Source of the DNA: Paenibacillus sp. OK003
GTDB lineage: Bacteria > Bacillota > Bacilli > Paenibacillales > Paenibacillaceae
DNA: 64,000 nucleotides
Assembly (NCBI RefSeq): GCF_900109515.1
Contig: NZ_FOBD01000008.1
Coordinates: 62,001 to 126,000, forward strand
Direction of reading: 5' to 3'
In this document: positions 1 to 11,040 of the stretch, piece by piece
Numbering within the stretch: position 1 is the stretch's first letter
How the letters are laid out: each line of letters opens with the position of its first letter
Made by a program: the position numbers and the translations under genes
The notes under the pieces: model-generated
What the model saw: the letters and a program-made list of their open reading frames with translations, nothing else
Told to the model about the DNA's origin: nothing
The model's database searches: none

Positions 1-1819
<1,819 letters not shown>

Positions 1820-1886
1820 TCAGGCTCCATAACGGAGTCCATCCACAGGTCACATTATATGGTGTTCGTGGTCGTATCGCCGATTA

Positions 1887-1980
1887 CTTCCCTACGCTGG
1901 TATGATCCAGATCAGGTGCAAAGGGTCCGGAATCTCATGCGATTCCGTCTCAGTCCGGACAATTCGGACTCCCCCAGTAA
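1887..1980 (-). promoter_or_regulatory. TPP (THI-box) riboswitch aptamer
   Basis: The minus strand carries the thi-box landmarks in order: a GGGGG-containing 5' helix near 1975, CTGAGA at 1953-1948, a variable hairpin with arms GGAATC/GATTCC, ACCCTTTGCACCTGATCTGG near 1924-1905, and the 3' element CCAGCGTAGGGAAG ending near 1888. This is the standard TPP-binding fold upstream of thiamine genes. It precedes thiC on the same strand and has a terminator downstream, so it fits transcriptional repression by TPP. Confidence 0.93.
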
Positions 1981-2071
1981 CGTTAACAAGTTGCAGCATC
2001 TCAGCCGCAGATTCAAATTCAATTGCTGACCCCGTTGGGCCGTCCATTACAGAGTAGCGCAACCGAATCAT
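1892..2071 (-). CDS. Possible 59-aa leader ORF spanning the TPP riboswitch
   Basis: An ATG at 2071 follows AAAGG with an 8-nt gap and opens a 59-codon frame. The frame runs through the complete TPP aptamer and stops at a TAG inside its 3' conserved GCGTAGGGA element. The N-terminal 35 residues (MIRLRYSVMDGPTGSAIEFE and on) read like ordinary protein. The rest is simply translated aptamer. An in-frame ATG at 2098, a few bases after the IclR stop, would give 68 residues. I recognise no family. It may be a chance frame. If translated, ribosomes would compete with aptamer folding. Confidence 0.25.
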   Translation of the reverse strand: MIRLRYSVMDGPTGSAIEFESAAEMLQLVNVTGGVRIVRTETESHEIPDPLHLIWIIPA

Positions 2072-2102
2072 AAAAACAACCTTTATATTCCAGAACATAA
2101 AA

Positions 2103-2846
2103 TCAGGATAACATCAATCCCATCTGTGTAGCAGCTTCCTTCAGCACAGGTGCGTATTCATGCAACGTCTCCTGCGAGAGACGACTAACAGGCCCGGATA
2201 CCGAAAGAGCAGCAGCGATGTTGCCTTTCCGATCCAAGATCGGTACAGATACTGCGGCGGCTCCTGGTTCACGCTCCTCATAACTTGTTGCGTAGCCGTA
2301 TTCCAGAATGTCTTTCATCTGTGCCAAATATACTTTGGGATCGATAAATACCGGCCATTCCGGTCCATTCATCAGATCTTCGCGGTCCTCTTCGGTGGCA
2401 AAAGCCATCAACACTTTGCTGGAGGCTCCCACGGATAACGGAAGTCTGACGCCCACCGGAGCTACACGACGAATCGCCTGATCACTCTGCACAGCTTGAA
2501 TACGAATCCGCTCACTGCCATCACGCAGATATAAACTCACGGTTTCACCCAATCGGTCTCTCAGCCGCTCCATTGCAGGAAGGAGCAAAATGGCAGGATC
2601 ATCGCTGCGAGACATATGGGCAGACAGTTCCCAGATACGTATGCCAAGTCGATACTTCTCGGTGGCTGCATCCCGGATCACGAACCCCTTGTCCTCCAAA
2701 GTAGCCATCAGACGATGGACTGTACTTTTGTGCAGGCCAATCTGGCTGGCAATCTCCGTGAGTCCCAGATCACTGCGGGTTGTAAAACACAATAATATAT
2801 CCAGCGCCCGTTCTACAGCACGGACGGTTAACTTTCGGTCTTCCAT
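2103..2846 (-). CDS. IclR-family transcriptional regulator
   Basis: The 247-residue length is typical of the IclR family. Residues about 8-70 form the winged helix-turn-helix (VRAVERALDILLCF, then LTEIASQIGLHKSTVHRLMA). Residues about 80-245 form the effector-binding GAF-like domain, with the characteristic late stretch YEEREPGAAAVSVPI and ILDRKGNIAAALSVSGP. The ATG at 2846 follows GAGGAGGG. The gene lies upstream of the thiC leader on the same strand with no obvious terminator, so some read-through is possible. The regulated pathway cannot be told from context. Confidence 0.9.
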   Translation of the reverse strand: MEDRKLTVRAVERALDILLCFTTRSDLGLTEIASQIGLHKSTVHRLMATLEDKGFVIRDAATEKYRLGIRIWELSAHMSRSDDPAILLLPAMERLRDRLGETVSLYLRDGSERIRIQAVQSDQAIRRVAPVGVRLPLSVGASSKVLMAFATEEDREDLMNGPEWPVFIDPKVYLAQMKDILEYGYATSYEEREPGAAAVSVPILDRKGNIAAALSVSGPVSRLSQETLHEYAPVLKEAATQMGLMLS

Positions 2847-3204
2847 GGCAAGTTGCCCTCCTCATGTTTCATCACATGAAACTTAGTTACATAAATTATA
2901 TGAGAAACGGTCTCATCTGTAAACCAAAAAGCGCCATTTGGAATAGGAATATTTGTAAATATTTTCTTTTTATAAATGAAAACCCCCTGCAATTTTCACC
3001 ATTAGGAAATGTTACCCATATATCTTCAGAACTATATAACAATTGCGTAACAAATGCCTCCAATCAATTGACTTTGACTATATTGGAACATACGATAAAG
3101 ATATATTAAATTGAGATTTTGCTTCATAAGTAGTCAGAAAAATCATCTATCCGCTCTGTTCGTCTCGTTGTTATCTTCATTTGATTTTTAAAGGAGGGGC
3201 AATC
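2847..3204. other. Divergent AT-rich intergenic region (iclR / hydrolase)
   Basis: This 358-nt AT-rich stretch separates the divergent IclR gene and hydrolase gene. Apart from the promoter at 3068-3096 I find no gene, repeat or structured RNA in it. Confidence 0.6.
3068..3096 (+). promoter_or_regulatory. Candidate sigma-A promoter for the 3205 hydrolase
   Basis: TTGACT (3068-3073), a 17-nt spacer and TACGAT (3091-3096) form a good sigma-A match. It would give a leader of about 100 nt before the gene at 3205. Confidence 0.5.
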
Positions 3205-4233
3205 ATGTATCCGACATCCCAGAGCGAAGCCCCGCTGCAAACGAAAGTGTCAGATCTGCCTTCTTCGTTATCACCGAGGCTGATCCGGTTCAAACATATT
3301 GTCGTGGCGTTGTTGCTCTCCGTTGTATTTTTTCTGCTCTTTTGTTTCATCGCACTACACGGTTATATCGCTTGGGTATTATCCAATCCAACTGTAGCGC
3401 CTGTATTCTCCAATCCCATGCAGGCGAAGAACATGAAGTATCAAGACATCACGTTCCCGGCAGCAGACGGCAGTCGAACGATGCAGGGTTGGTATATTCC
3501 GGCTGATTATAATGCAAACAAAACCATCATATTCAGCCATGGATATGGTGCGAATCGTGAAGAGACCTGGGTACCGATGTATGACCTGGCCCATTATGCA
3601 CACCAACTCGGCTTCAATGTGGTGATGTTCGATTACGGTTTCGCTTCACAGGTGAACAAAGCTGTCGCCACAGGCGGCAAAGCCGAGTCCCAGCAGCTGC
3701 TTGGTGCAATCCAGTTTGCGAAGCAGCGCGGAGCTCAGGAGCTTGTCGTATGGGGATTCTCCATGGGTGCAGGTACAGCCCTGCAGACTGGGCTGATTAC
3801 CAAAGATGTGGATGCTATGATTCTGGACAGCACGTTCCTGCTTGAGCCGGATACGCTGTATCACAACATCCATAATCAGATTGATCTTCCGCGCCAGCCT
3901 ACGCTGGAGATTATGAACCTGCTGTTCCCGATTCTGAACGGGACCGGATTGCAGCAAATTCCGTATCAAGAAGTGAAAAAAGAAGATTATCCTTTCCCGA
4001 TTTTCTTCATCCATGGTACCGAGGATGAGAAAGCTCCTTACCCGATTGCGGAGCTGCTTGCCGCCAACCAGACCAATCCCAATTCCGATGAATGGATTGT
4101 GGACGGTGCGCATCATGAGCTGATTTTCCGGGAGCATCCGAAGGAGTATCTGCGCCGTGTCTCCACATTCCTGAGTCATGTGACCAAGACGAGCAGCGAT
4201 GATGTGGAAAATACCAATACCGGAGAATCGTGA
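3205..4233 (+). CDS. Membrane-anchored alpha/beta hydrolase
   Basis: This is a serine hydrolase of unknown substrate, probably tethered to the outer face of the membrane. The start is the ATG at 3205 (342 aa) behind AAGGAGGGG; an upstream in-frame TTG has no ribosome site. One hydrophobic helix lies at about residues 30-55. The alpha/beta-hydrolase fold follows, with FSHGYGANREE near residue 115 as the oxyanion region and the nucleophile elbow GFSMGAG near 187. A late Asp (HGTEDEKAP) and His (DGAHHELIF) complete the triad. A terminator follows at 4248, so it is a single-gene unit. It resembles the YfhR/BEM46-like DUF1749/peptidase-S9-like hydrolases. Confidence 0.85.
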   Translation: MYPTSQSEAPLQTKVSDLPSSLSPRLIRFKHIVVALLLSVVFFLLFCFIALHGYIAWVLSNPTVAPVFSNPMQAKNMKYQDITFPAADGSRTMQGWYIPADYNANKTIIFSHGYGANREETWVPMYDLAHYAHQLGFNVVMFDYGFASQVNKAVATGGKAESQQLLGAIQFAKQRGAQELVVWGFSMGAGTALQTGLITKDVDAMILDSTFLLEPDTLYHNIHNQIDLPRQPTLEIMNLLFPILNGTGLQQIPYQEVKKEDYPFPIFFIHGTEDEKAPYPIAELLAANQTNPNSDEWIVDGAHHELIFREHPKEYLRRVSTFLSHVTKTSSDDVENTNTGES

Positions 4234-4247
4234 AAATCCAGTAATTC

Positions 4248-4273
4248 AAGAGCCCATATGGGGCTCTTTTTTG
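4248..4273 (+). terminator. Intrinsic terminator after the hydrolase gene
   Basis: An AGAGCCC/GGGCTCT stem with a 5-nt loop is followed by a T-run, 15 nt after the stop codon. Confidence 0.85.
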
Positions 4274-4434
4274 TGTACACATAGGACAACATGCCTGGAG
4301 AATATACTTTTGGGACGTAATTAAAGACAGCTCTAGCTTGTTTATCACAAATTGAGCGAACCGGGCGATCACATTTTTTTTATATCTGCTACTGGATCTG
4401 AATTCAAATTCATCTGAACGGAGGTATACCGCTT

Positions 4435-5757
4435 ATGAATTGGTATGGATATGGGCATCCGCTGCCTCTGCGGGTACTCGAAGAAGTCCGTTTCTGGAAA
4501 GAGCAAGAGAAGGAACATACGATTGTCATTCGTGCCTTGGTTCCTGATCTTGAACCCTTTTATGTCAAATGGCTTGCGGAATGGGAAGCGATCTTTGAGA
4601 ATAGCGAACGAGTCGCAAATCAGCTGTTGAAGCAAATACTGCCGGGAACCCAGCCGCCTGCTCCCTACATCATCCGCTGTATTGAACAGCTCGTGGCTGC
4701 GGCCTGCACACAATCGCGAGAGTTCATTAGACAGCTGTACGTCCTGCTGGAGCAATGTACTGCTGTTCAGCAGGTGCCGATTGCCAAAGTAGTTATTCTG
4801 CATTTCATACGTGAATCCGAGTATTTCCTGGGGGTACTTGAAACGTTGAAACAATCTGGAGCTTTGCGGGAGCTGGAGTCTGATCCCTCTTTTTCACTGG
4901 AACATATTCTTCAAACCTCGGGACGACCGGCTGATGCCAACGTACAAGTGGCTTCAACGCCCGTGTCTGATCAGCCCTATCGTGAAGCTCTAGAAGAATC
5001 GTCCAATGCTGCGGGAAAAATCAATAACTCCACTCCAGCGGTACAGACACAATCTTCGGCGGCTGTACCGTCCCCCAATGCAAATGCCGAGGGTACAACC
5101 AGCTCTTCAGCAGCACCAGTCAAAGAGAAACCTGTACCTATTGGTGGACACACACTGCCCCCCCTACCCTATGCCTACAATGCGCTGGAACCACATATCG
5201 ACGAGATGACGATGCGCATACACCATGACAAACACCATCAATCCTACGTGGACGGACTGAACACCGCGGAGAAGAAGCTGGCAGAATCGCGGAAAAAGAA
5301 TAATTTTGAACTCGTCAAACATTGGGAACGCGAACTCGCATTTAACGGTGCAGGCCATTACCTGCATACGATCTTCTGGACAATCATGAATCCTAAAGGT
5401 GGAGGTAAGCCTTCCGGTATGCTCGCAGAGCAAATTAAGCGGGATTTTGGCAGCTATGAAGCATTCAAGAATCAATTCACTGAAGCGGCCAACAAAGTGG
5501 AGGGCAGCGGCTGGACCATGCTGGTCTGGAGCCCGCGGGCGCACAGATTGGAAATTTTGCAGGCGGAAAAACACCAGAACTTATCCCAGTCCGACATCGT
5601 GCCTCTCCTGCCGCTTGATGTATGGGAACACGCCTACTATCTGAAACACCAGAATGAACGCAAAAAATATATCGAGGACTGGTGGAAAGTTGTATACTGG
5701 CCAGCTGTGGCGGAACGTTACGAAACTGCACGCAAGCTGTTATGGCCGCCTTATTAG
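4435..5757 (+). CDS. sodF: SodF-like superoxide dismutase with a long N-terminal helical extension
   Basis: It dismutates superoxide to peroxide and oxygen. Residues about 237-440 are a full Fe/Mn-SOD domain very close in character to Bacillus SodF, with metal ligands H254, H311, D395 and H399 (DVWEHAYYL). The second-sphere Gln of Mn-type enzymes appears conserved (Q381 in EKHQN), so the metal is not certain. Residues 1-160 are a helical domain starting EVRFWKEQEKEHT that resembles DUF2935-type four-helix proteins. A low-complexity linker (about 165-236, rich in S, A, P, N) joins them. The usual SodF is about 280 aa, so at 440 aa this one is extended. The ATG at 4435 has GGAGG upstream. A second SOD, sodA, lies at 17423. 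Confidence 0.88.
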   Translation: MNWYGYGHPLPLRVLEEVRFWKEQEKEHTIVIRALVPDLEPFYVKWLAEWEAIFENSERVANQLLKQILPGTQPPAPYIIRCIEQLVAAACTQSREFIRQLYVLLEQCTAVQQVPIAKVVILHFIRESEYFLGVLETLKQSGALRELESDPSFSLEHILQTSGRPADANVQVASTPVSDQPYREALEESSNAAGKINNSTPAVQTQSSAAVPSPNANAEGTTSSSAAPVKEKPVPIGGHTLPPLPYAYNALEPHIDEMTMRIHHDKHHQSYVDGLNTAEKKLAESRKKNNFELVKHWERELAFNGAGHYLHTIFWTIMNPKGGGKPSGMLAEQIKRDFGSYEAFKNQFTEAANKVEGSGWTMLVWSPRAHRLEILQAEKHQNLSQSDIVPLLPLDVWEHAYYLKHQNERKKYIEDWWKVVYWPAVAERYETARKLLWPPY

Positions 5758-5828
5758 GATTCTCGGGCTAGGCATAGCATCCGGGAGTACTCTGGAGCGC
5801 ATTGAATCCATGGTGCTATATGTTGATG

Positions 5829-5876
5829 TAAAAAAAGAGATATCTCCAGCCGAATGACTGAAAGATATCTCTTTGA
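5829..5876. terminator. Bidirectional terminator between sodF and the SLH gene
   Basis: GAGATATCT/AGATATCTC arms flank a roughly 20-nt loop. Seven T residues follow on the minus strand, so it mainly serves the SLH gene; read-through from the plus-strand SOD gene would also meet it. Confidence 0.75.
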
Positions 5877-5893
5877 GTTTGAATACAACCTAT

Positions 5894-8800
5894 TTACTTG
5901 CGGATAGAAGCTGCCTCAATCGCTTCATAAGCCCAATGTGTGGCAGGTACATCCGACCACTGTCCTGCCGCATTCGTTTCAGCTTGAAGACCAATCAGCT
6001 TATTCAGCATTGTAACAGCTTCAGCGCGGGTTATCGGCTGACTTGGACGGAACGTGCCATCCGTGTATCCGGTAACTACTCCCGCCGAACTTAATTGTTC
6101 TACTGCTTGTTGCGCCCAATGCTCGTTCACATCGGTAAATGCTGTCGGCGCAGTAGTCATCTGAGCAGATGTTAATAACGGCTGTAACACGACAGCCATT
6201 TCCGCGCGGGTAATCGCTTGATCCGGCTTAAAGCTGCCATCTGTATAGCCTTGAAAAGAACCGGATTGGGCTGCTGCTGATATAGCCGCCTGTGCCCAGT
6301 GGCTGGATGTAACATCTGTAAATTCATGACTTCCCTTAAGAGTAGATGTTCCCAGAATACGCGTGATTAATGTTGCCATTTCCGCACGAGTTACGTTACG
6401 CTCTGGTCGGAAACTGCTATCCGTGTACCCCTGAATATAAGGTTGTGCTTTCAAGGTGCTGTCTGTCCAGTCTTTGACCTTAACAATGGAGAATGTACTG
6501 AATTTGTTTACTTCAATCTCGACGCCTTGCTGATGATCACCGTTTAGGGTAACCTTTTTGCCGTGCACAAGCTCCTTCGTCCCATCACTATGCTCAATAT
6601 ATACACCTAGCTCCTCAGATTTCACACCTACAACCTGATTAGCATCCAAAGGCAATATGAGTGTAACAGGTCTGCTCTGGAGATTCGTTTCGATTGTCAT
6701 TGGACGTCCGATGATCTGGATATCCGTTGTACCTACAGATTGGATGATCGATTCATTCGCCTGTGCTCTCGTTTGGATCTCTAAACGTTGGGTTTCCTTC
6801 TTCACCGGTACTAGACGGAAATAAATATTATCTGTGCGTCCGTTCAAGGAACTCGCCGGAATGATAATCTTCACATTAGGATTGGAAATAACCAGATCCA
6901 CTCCTTGCTCAGCCAGCATTGCTGACGATTGTGGAGAGAGGTTCAGATCCCACTGCGATACTTCATCTTTTGCGTCTGGAATCAAGACAACCGCTGTGCG
7001 GGAGCCTGTCTGTTTCAATTGGTTGATAATGGTTTGCGTTCTACTCTGATCAAGAAGAAGTTCATCCTTAATCGTACCATCTGTTCCTCGAGTACGTTGA
7101 ATCTCCAAGGAAGCGATCGTTGAAGATTGATCCCCATTCGCTACATCCACTTTGATTACTTCTTTCTGTGGAGCTTGTGGAGTTGTTGGCGTTACAGGAG
7201 TAGGAGTAATAACTCCCCCACCTCCCCCATTACCTGGCGTTTCTGGATTGGATGGAGTTATGTTAATCTTCACTGAATTAGAAATTCCATATTCGGATAC
7301 GCCATCTTCATATACAGCTCTAACAGCGAATATATATTTTTCGCCTTCTCTAAGATCATTAATTTCCCAACTATTATTCAAAATATTAGAAGTAACAAGT
7401 ACCCATTGTGAAGGATCTACTGGTGCTGACGAACCTTCGTACATATAGACCGAAGCTGATCCGTTCATGATTAGATCCCAAGTTAACGTAACCTTTTTCT
7501 CACCTTTTGTTGCCACTACATGCTGTGGTGCAGGAAAGTTCGGGTCTGGGTCTGGATCTGGATTAGATCCACCACCATTATTATTCTCCTCTTGCGGGAT
7601 CACCACGTTAGATGCAACATAATCTGAATTTTCTTCATCGGAAGCATATGATCTAACTGCAAACACATAAGATTCACCATTCGTCAGCCCACCGATATGT
7701 CCATCGATGTAACTGTCCGTCACATTTGTCCACAGATCCGGATCCTTTGGTGCCTCCGTACCTTGGTACATATACACGCGATATTCTAATTCTGGCTCTG
7801 TAATCCATTCAATGGCAGCCTGACCATCACCAGGTGTAGCCACTACGTTTTGTGGAAGAGGCGTTGAGTTTGCAAGTGTTTCATATCCCCGACTTCCCAT
7901 TTCCCAGAGCTGACCATTCGTATCTTCTACCGCCAGGAACATTCGGTACAAGGTGTTCTCTTCCAGTCCTGTAAACAAGAACGATCTTACTTCATTAGCT
8001 TCTAGATCAACATAAGATAGATTAGCTAAGGCATGTAATTTAGTATCTTCATCCGACTGCCACCCAATTTCTTCATCAAACAATTGATTGTCAAAATAAA
8101 ATCTACCAGCTTCATTAAGCTTCACTATAACTTTAGATGTGGACTGAGTAATTGTTCCGCTTGTAGGATATGGATACAAATAATCTATTGTCCGATCAGG
8201 CAGAGGTGGAGTCGGCGCAGTCATAAGCTTGGATGAACGCAAGATCGGATACCCATCATTGATCCTGTTACGAGTTGTCCAAACTTCAGCGAAATCCCAT
8301 CCGCTGTAATTGGATTGTTGTTTCATCTGTTCGGTAAGAACTCCCACTGCGTAGATCGAATTGCTCTGCTGGCTAGTATTACTTTTGTTCAAATCATAAT
8401 AATTACTGGAGAAGCTTACTTCACCTTCTGGATCATCGAAAGAACCTATGAATGACCCTATGGTCTGCTCATCAATCGGTGAGGATGAATTATCAGGATC
8501 AGTGATATCCATAGACGCAGCTACATAATTATTTTGAATATCTATTTTTGCGGAGGCTGATTCATCATATTTTTTCACTTCACCAATCAGTCCGCCAATG
8601 GCTTCAGCAGAAAAATCATTATTCCCTGTAGCATGAGATCTCACTGAACCAACCACATAATTGTCTGCAATGGTATGGCTAAGTTCATAATTAAGTTGGC
8701 CAATCAAGCCGCCTACCTGGTAGTTACCCGTCACCTGTCCTGAAGCGTAGCTCTGATGAATGAAATTATCATTCGACTCTCCGATCAGTCCACCTATAAC

Positions 8801-9535
8801 CTCATAACCATTCACTGTACCTTCAGCAGCATTTGCAATGATTGTGCCCTTATTACTTTCTCCAAAAAGTCCCCCGAGTGAGTCGCCCTCCTCACCTAAG
8901 GCAATTACCGCAACATTAGTGCTGTTATTTATATACTCACTTTCGTCCGATAAACCTGAAATACCGCCTACTCTCATATTCCCTTGTATATTTCCGCTGA
9001 TATGCACGCCTTCAATGCGTGACTCTCTAATACCTCCTGCAAGCCCACCTACCATCGCATCACCTGTAAAGGATACATTATTTAATATAAGATTTTTAAC
9101 CTCAGCACCTTGTAATCCGTAGAATAACCCCACAGAATTCTGACTTTCATCCGTCGTTTTCAAACCGGAGATTGAATAACCATTCCCATCGAACCTGCCT
9201 GTAAAAGGCATAAGCTCATCTTCTATCATGTCAGCAATTGGAGTCCAAGATCCTCCGTTCAAAAACGTGCTCATGGCTGCTTCAGAAATATCATTCTTCA
9301 GCTTGTAATTACCGTTTAAGTCTTCTCTTACGCAATAGAGCTCTTCAGGCGTACGAATGAGCTTCCATTCAACATCATCAGAATCCGTTTCCGTTATTTC
9401 ATAGCAACTCTTGGCCTGAACGACGCCTAGTTGAAATACAACTGGCACCATACCGAAGACCATAAGGAACGATAATATCACGACCCCTATTCGTCTCAGG
9501 AGCCTGACGCGCTTCTGGTGATCCTTTTTTCGCAT
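5894..9535 (-). CDS. Secreted S-layer-homology protein with GLUG and fibronectin III repeats
   Basis: A 1213-residue cell-surface protein. An N-terminal signal peptide (positively charged start, hydrophobic core, likely cleavage after VVQA near residue 41) is followed by a repeat region (about 110-430). That region is full of GLUG-type motifs such as VGGLAGGI, VGGISGL, LGGLFGES and IGGLIGES, with a probable beta-solenoid fold. Two fibronectin-III-like domains follow (about 560-650 and 665-755), then a Pro/Gly/Thr-rich linker (about 765-800) and a domain of unknown type (about 800-1010). Three C-terminal SLH domains (QGYTDSSFRP, TGYTDGTFRP, ITRAEM motifs) should bind pyruvylated cell-wall polymer. 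It is a stand-alone gene with a terminator at 5829. The ligand or substrate is unknown; GLUG proteins are often adhesins. Confidence 0.9.
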   Translation of the reverse strand: MRKKDHQKRVRLLRRIGVVILSFLMVFGMVPVVFQLGVVQAKSCYEITETDSDDVEWKLIRTPEELYCVREDLNGNYKLKNDISEAAMSTFLNGGSWTPIADMIEDELMPFTGRFDGNGYSISGLKTTDESQNSVGLFYGLQGAEVKNLILNNVSFTGDAMVGGLAGGIRESRIEGVHISGNIQGNMRVGGISGLSDESEYINNSTNVAVIALGEEGDSLGGLFGESNKGTIIANAAEGTVNGYEVIGGLIGESNDNFIHQSYASGQVTGNYQVGGLIGQLNYELSHTIADNYVVGSVRSHATGNNDFSAEAIGGLIGEVKKYDESASAKIDIQNNYVAASMDITDPDNSSSPIDEQTIGSFIGSFDDPEGEVSFSSNYYDLNKSNTSQQSNSIYAVGVLTEQMKQQSNYSGWDFAEVWTTRNRINDGYPILRSSKLMTAPTPPLPDRTIDYLYPYPTSGTITQSTSKVIVKLNEAGRFYFDNQLFDEEIGWQSDEDTKLHALANLSYVDLEANEVRSFLFTGLEENTLYRMFLAVEDTNGQLWEMGSRGYETLANSTPLPQNVVATPGDGQAAIEWITEPELEYRVYMYQGTEAPKDPDLWTNVTDSYIDGHIGGLTNGESYVFAVRSYASDEENSDYVASNVVIPQEENNNGGGSNPDPDPDPNFPAPQHVVATKGEKKVTLTWDLIMNGSASVYMYEGSSAPVDPSQWVLVTSNILNNSWEINDLREGEKYIFAVRAVYEDGVSEYGISNSVKINITPSNPETPGNGGGGGVITPTPVTPTTPQAPQKEVIKVDVANGDQSSTIASLEIQRTRGTDGTIKDELLLDQSRTQTIINQLKQTGSRTAVVLIPDAKDEVSQWDLNLSPQSSAMLAEQGVDLVISNPNVKIIIPASSLNGRTDNIYFRLVPVKKETQRLEIQTRAQANESIIQSVGTTDIQIIGRPMTIETNLQSRPVTLILPLDANQVVGVKSEELGVYIEHSDGTKELVHGKKVTLNGDHQQGVEIEVNKFSTFSIVKVKDWTDSTLKAQPYIQGYTDSSFRPERNVTRAEMATLITRILGTSTLKGSHEFTDVTSSHWAQAAISAAAQSGSFQGYTDGSFKPDQAITRAEMAVVLQPLLTSAQMTTAPTAFTDVNEHWAQQAVEQLSSAGVVTGYTDGTFRPSQPITRAEAVTMLNKLIGLQAETNAAGQWSDVPATHWAYEAIEAASIRK

Positions 9536-9737
9536 GTTCGAATCTTCCCTTCTCTTTCTGTTGTAGGAAGATTATACCTATCAGCTCTGAACGGATTCTG
9601 AACATTTATCGGCATTTTTCGTGAAAATATGCCTTTTCTCGCGTTTTCGCAAAACCACTTTCAAATGAACATATTTCTTTCCGTGCAATTATTGTTCAGC
9701 GAGGCACGCCTGAATCGAATAATCCAAATGCAGATAC

Positions 9738-9768
9738 AAAAAAAGCAAGCCTCTATACTAGAGACTTA
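9738..9768 (-). terminator. Terminator after the 74-aa gene
   Basis: The minus strand forms a 9-bp stem (AAGTCTCTA with TAGAGGCTT, one G-U pair) with a 3-nt loop, then GC and seven T residues. Confidence 0.75.
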
Positions 9769-9804
9769 CTTATCATTTGAGAACCACTGTGCAGAGCGTT
9801 TACC

Positions 9805-10029
9805 TTAAGACGCGCAGCCCTCACAGGCAACATAGTTGTCGCCAACCTGTTTGCTAATTGCGATCAGATCGCCCAGCTTGATATCTTCTTCACCTGTAAA
9901 TTCAAGATCAGCGATACGTGCAACGATCAGGGCAGCTGCTTCTTCCTTGCTTGTAGCCATTTGGCTGAATTCAGACTTTTCGCCTGTTGAAATGACCTCA
10001 TATAAGTACGTATATCTTAAAGTTTCCAT
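9805..10029 (-). CDS. Small hypothetical protein with C-terminal CEGC
   Basis: I do not recognise this 74-residue protein. It has a clear ribosome site (GGAAGGAGAG) before its ATG and a dedicated terminator, so it is very likely expressed. The sequence is acidic and soluble, with a predicted helix around TSKEEAAALIVARI. It ends in DNYVACEGCAS, a CXXC pair only two residues from the C terminus that could bind metal or act in thiol chemistry. It lies just downstream of lipL on the same strand, but the roughly 70-nt gap and its own ribosome site give no functional link. Confidence 0.7.
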   Translation of the reverse strand: METLRYTYLYEVISTGEKSEFSQMATSKEEAAALIVARIADLEFTGEEDIKLGDLIAISKQVGDNYVACEGCAS

Positions 10030-10099
10030 GTAGGCACTCTCCTTCCGAAATCAAATCATATCATCTCTATTACCCAATTCCAAGTCCAAGCTTGTGAGC

Positions 10100-10954
10100 C
10101 TAATCGTAACGCAGTTTCATCTGCTCAGCCGTCCGTATGACGGCTTCCCGATCCACGGTCAACACACGGCTCGTCTCCGCTTGGGTAAAACGCTGACGCA
10201 GTGTACGTACCAGCGAGGCTGTATACGCCGCGGCAGAAGGGACACCTGCCAGTTCCTGCAAACTCGCCATCGTTCCGGGTCGAACATCCGGATACCCTTC
10301 GCTGGCACCGTCTGCTGCGTCCTGATAGAACTTACGCACGTCTGCTGCCAGTTGGTCCCCTTGTCCTTCCACGATGATAAAGGCCGTAATGATATAAGCC
10401 TTAGCCTGCCTGCGCTGGGCAATACCACAGAATTTCAGTCCACCCACGCTGACATCATAATCGCCAGGACAGAAGGCGCCTTCAATCTCCCCCGTGCGTG
10501 CCTGACTCGACCACGGTGTTAGCGATTCAGCAATCAGTGAGGCCATCTCCCGAAAATCATCGTGTATATTGATGGCTCGTCCAGGGTTGGGCAAAATTAA
10601 AGAAACGTTAACCACCCCTGGATTCAAGGGAACTGCTGCACCACCGGATGGACGAACGCAGACCGCTGTTCCCTGGCTTCTAATGCGTTCCATCGCTTCT
10701 ACCGCCTGTGGCAGCCTCCGATCCCGCAGCCCTGCTACAAAGGCATCTGGATGCCGCCATATATGAGCAACGGGCAACTGACCCTCTCCCACCCGGCGGC
10801 ACATGACTTCTTCCCAAGCAAATGCTTCAAGCACACTGCTCCCGTGCCGCAGCAGCGGTGTCTCCCAAATCTGTAGACGCAATGAATGATCCAGCTGCAT
10901 CTGCTGCTTTATTCCCGGGGATCCGGGTTGATCTGAATTGGACGGTACACTCAT
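10100..10954 (-). CDS. lipL: Octanoyl-[GcvH]:protein N-octanoyltransferase (LipL)
   Basis: LipL moves octanoyl groups from GcvH to the E2 subunits of lipoate-dependent dehydrogenases by amidotransfer. The 284-residue length matches the Bacillus enzyme. The biotin/lipoate ligase-like fold shows the RPSGGAAV motif (near residue 101). The catalytic-Cys region FCPGDYDVSVGG (C162) is the form seen in LipL rather than LipM. The conserved GIAQRR follows. ATG 10954 is preceded by GGAGG. The related enzyme LplJ cannot be fully excluded, but the CPG(S/D)YD motif argues for LipL. Confidence 0.85.
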   Translation of the reverse strand: MSVPSNSDQPGSPGIKQQMQLDHSLRLQIWETPLLRHGSSVLEAFAWEEVMCRRVGEGQLPVAHIWRHPDAFVAGLRDRRLPQAVEAMERIRSQGTAVCVRPSGGAAVPLNPGVVNVSLILPNPGRAINIHDDFREMASLIAESLTPWSSQARTGEIEGAFCPGDYDVSVGGLKFCGIAQRRQAKAYIITAFIIVEGQGDQLAADVRKFYQDAADGASEGYPDVRPGTMASLQELAGVPSAAAYTASLVRTLRQRFTQAETSRVLTVDREAVIRTAEQMKLRYD

Positions 10955-11040
10955 ATAAGATAGCCTCCGACTAAACTAATCTGGATGAATTGAAATAATT
11001 ACGTGATCCTTATGTATCCCCATGAATGCAAAAGTAATAT

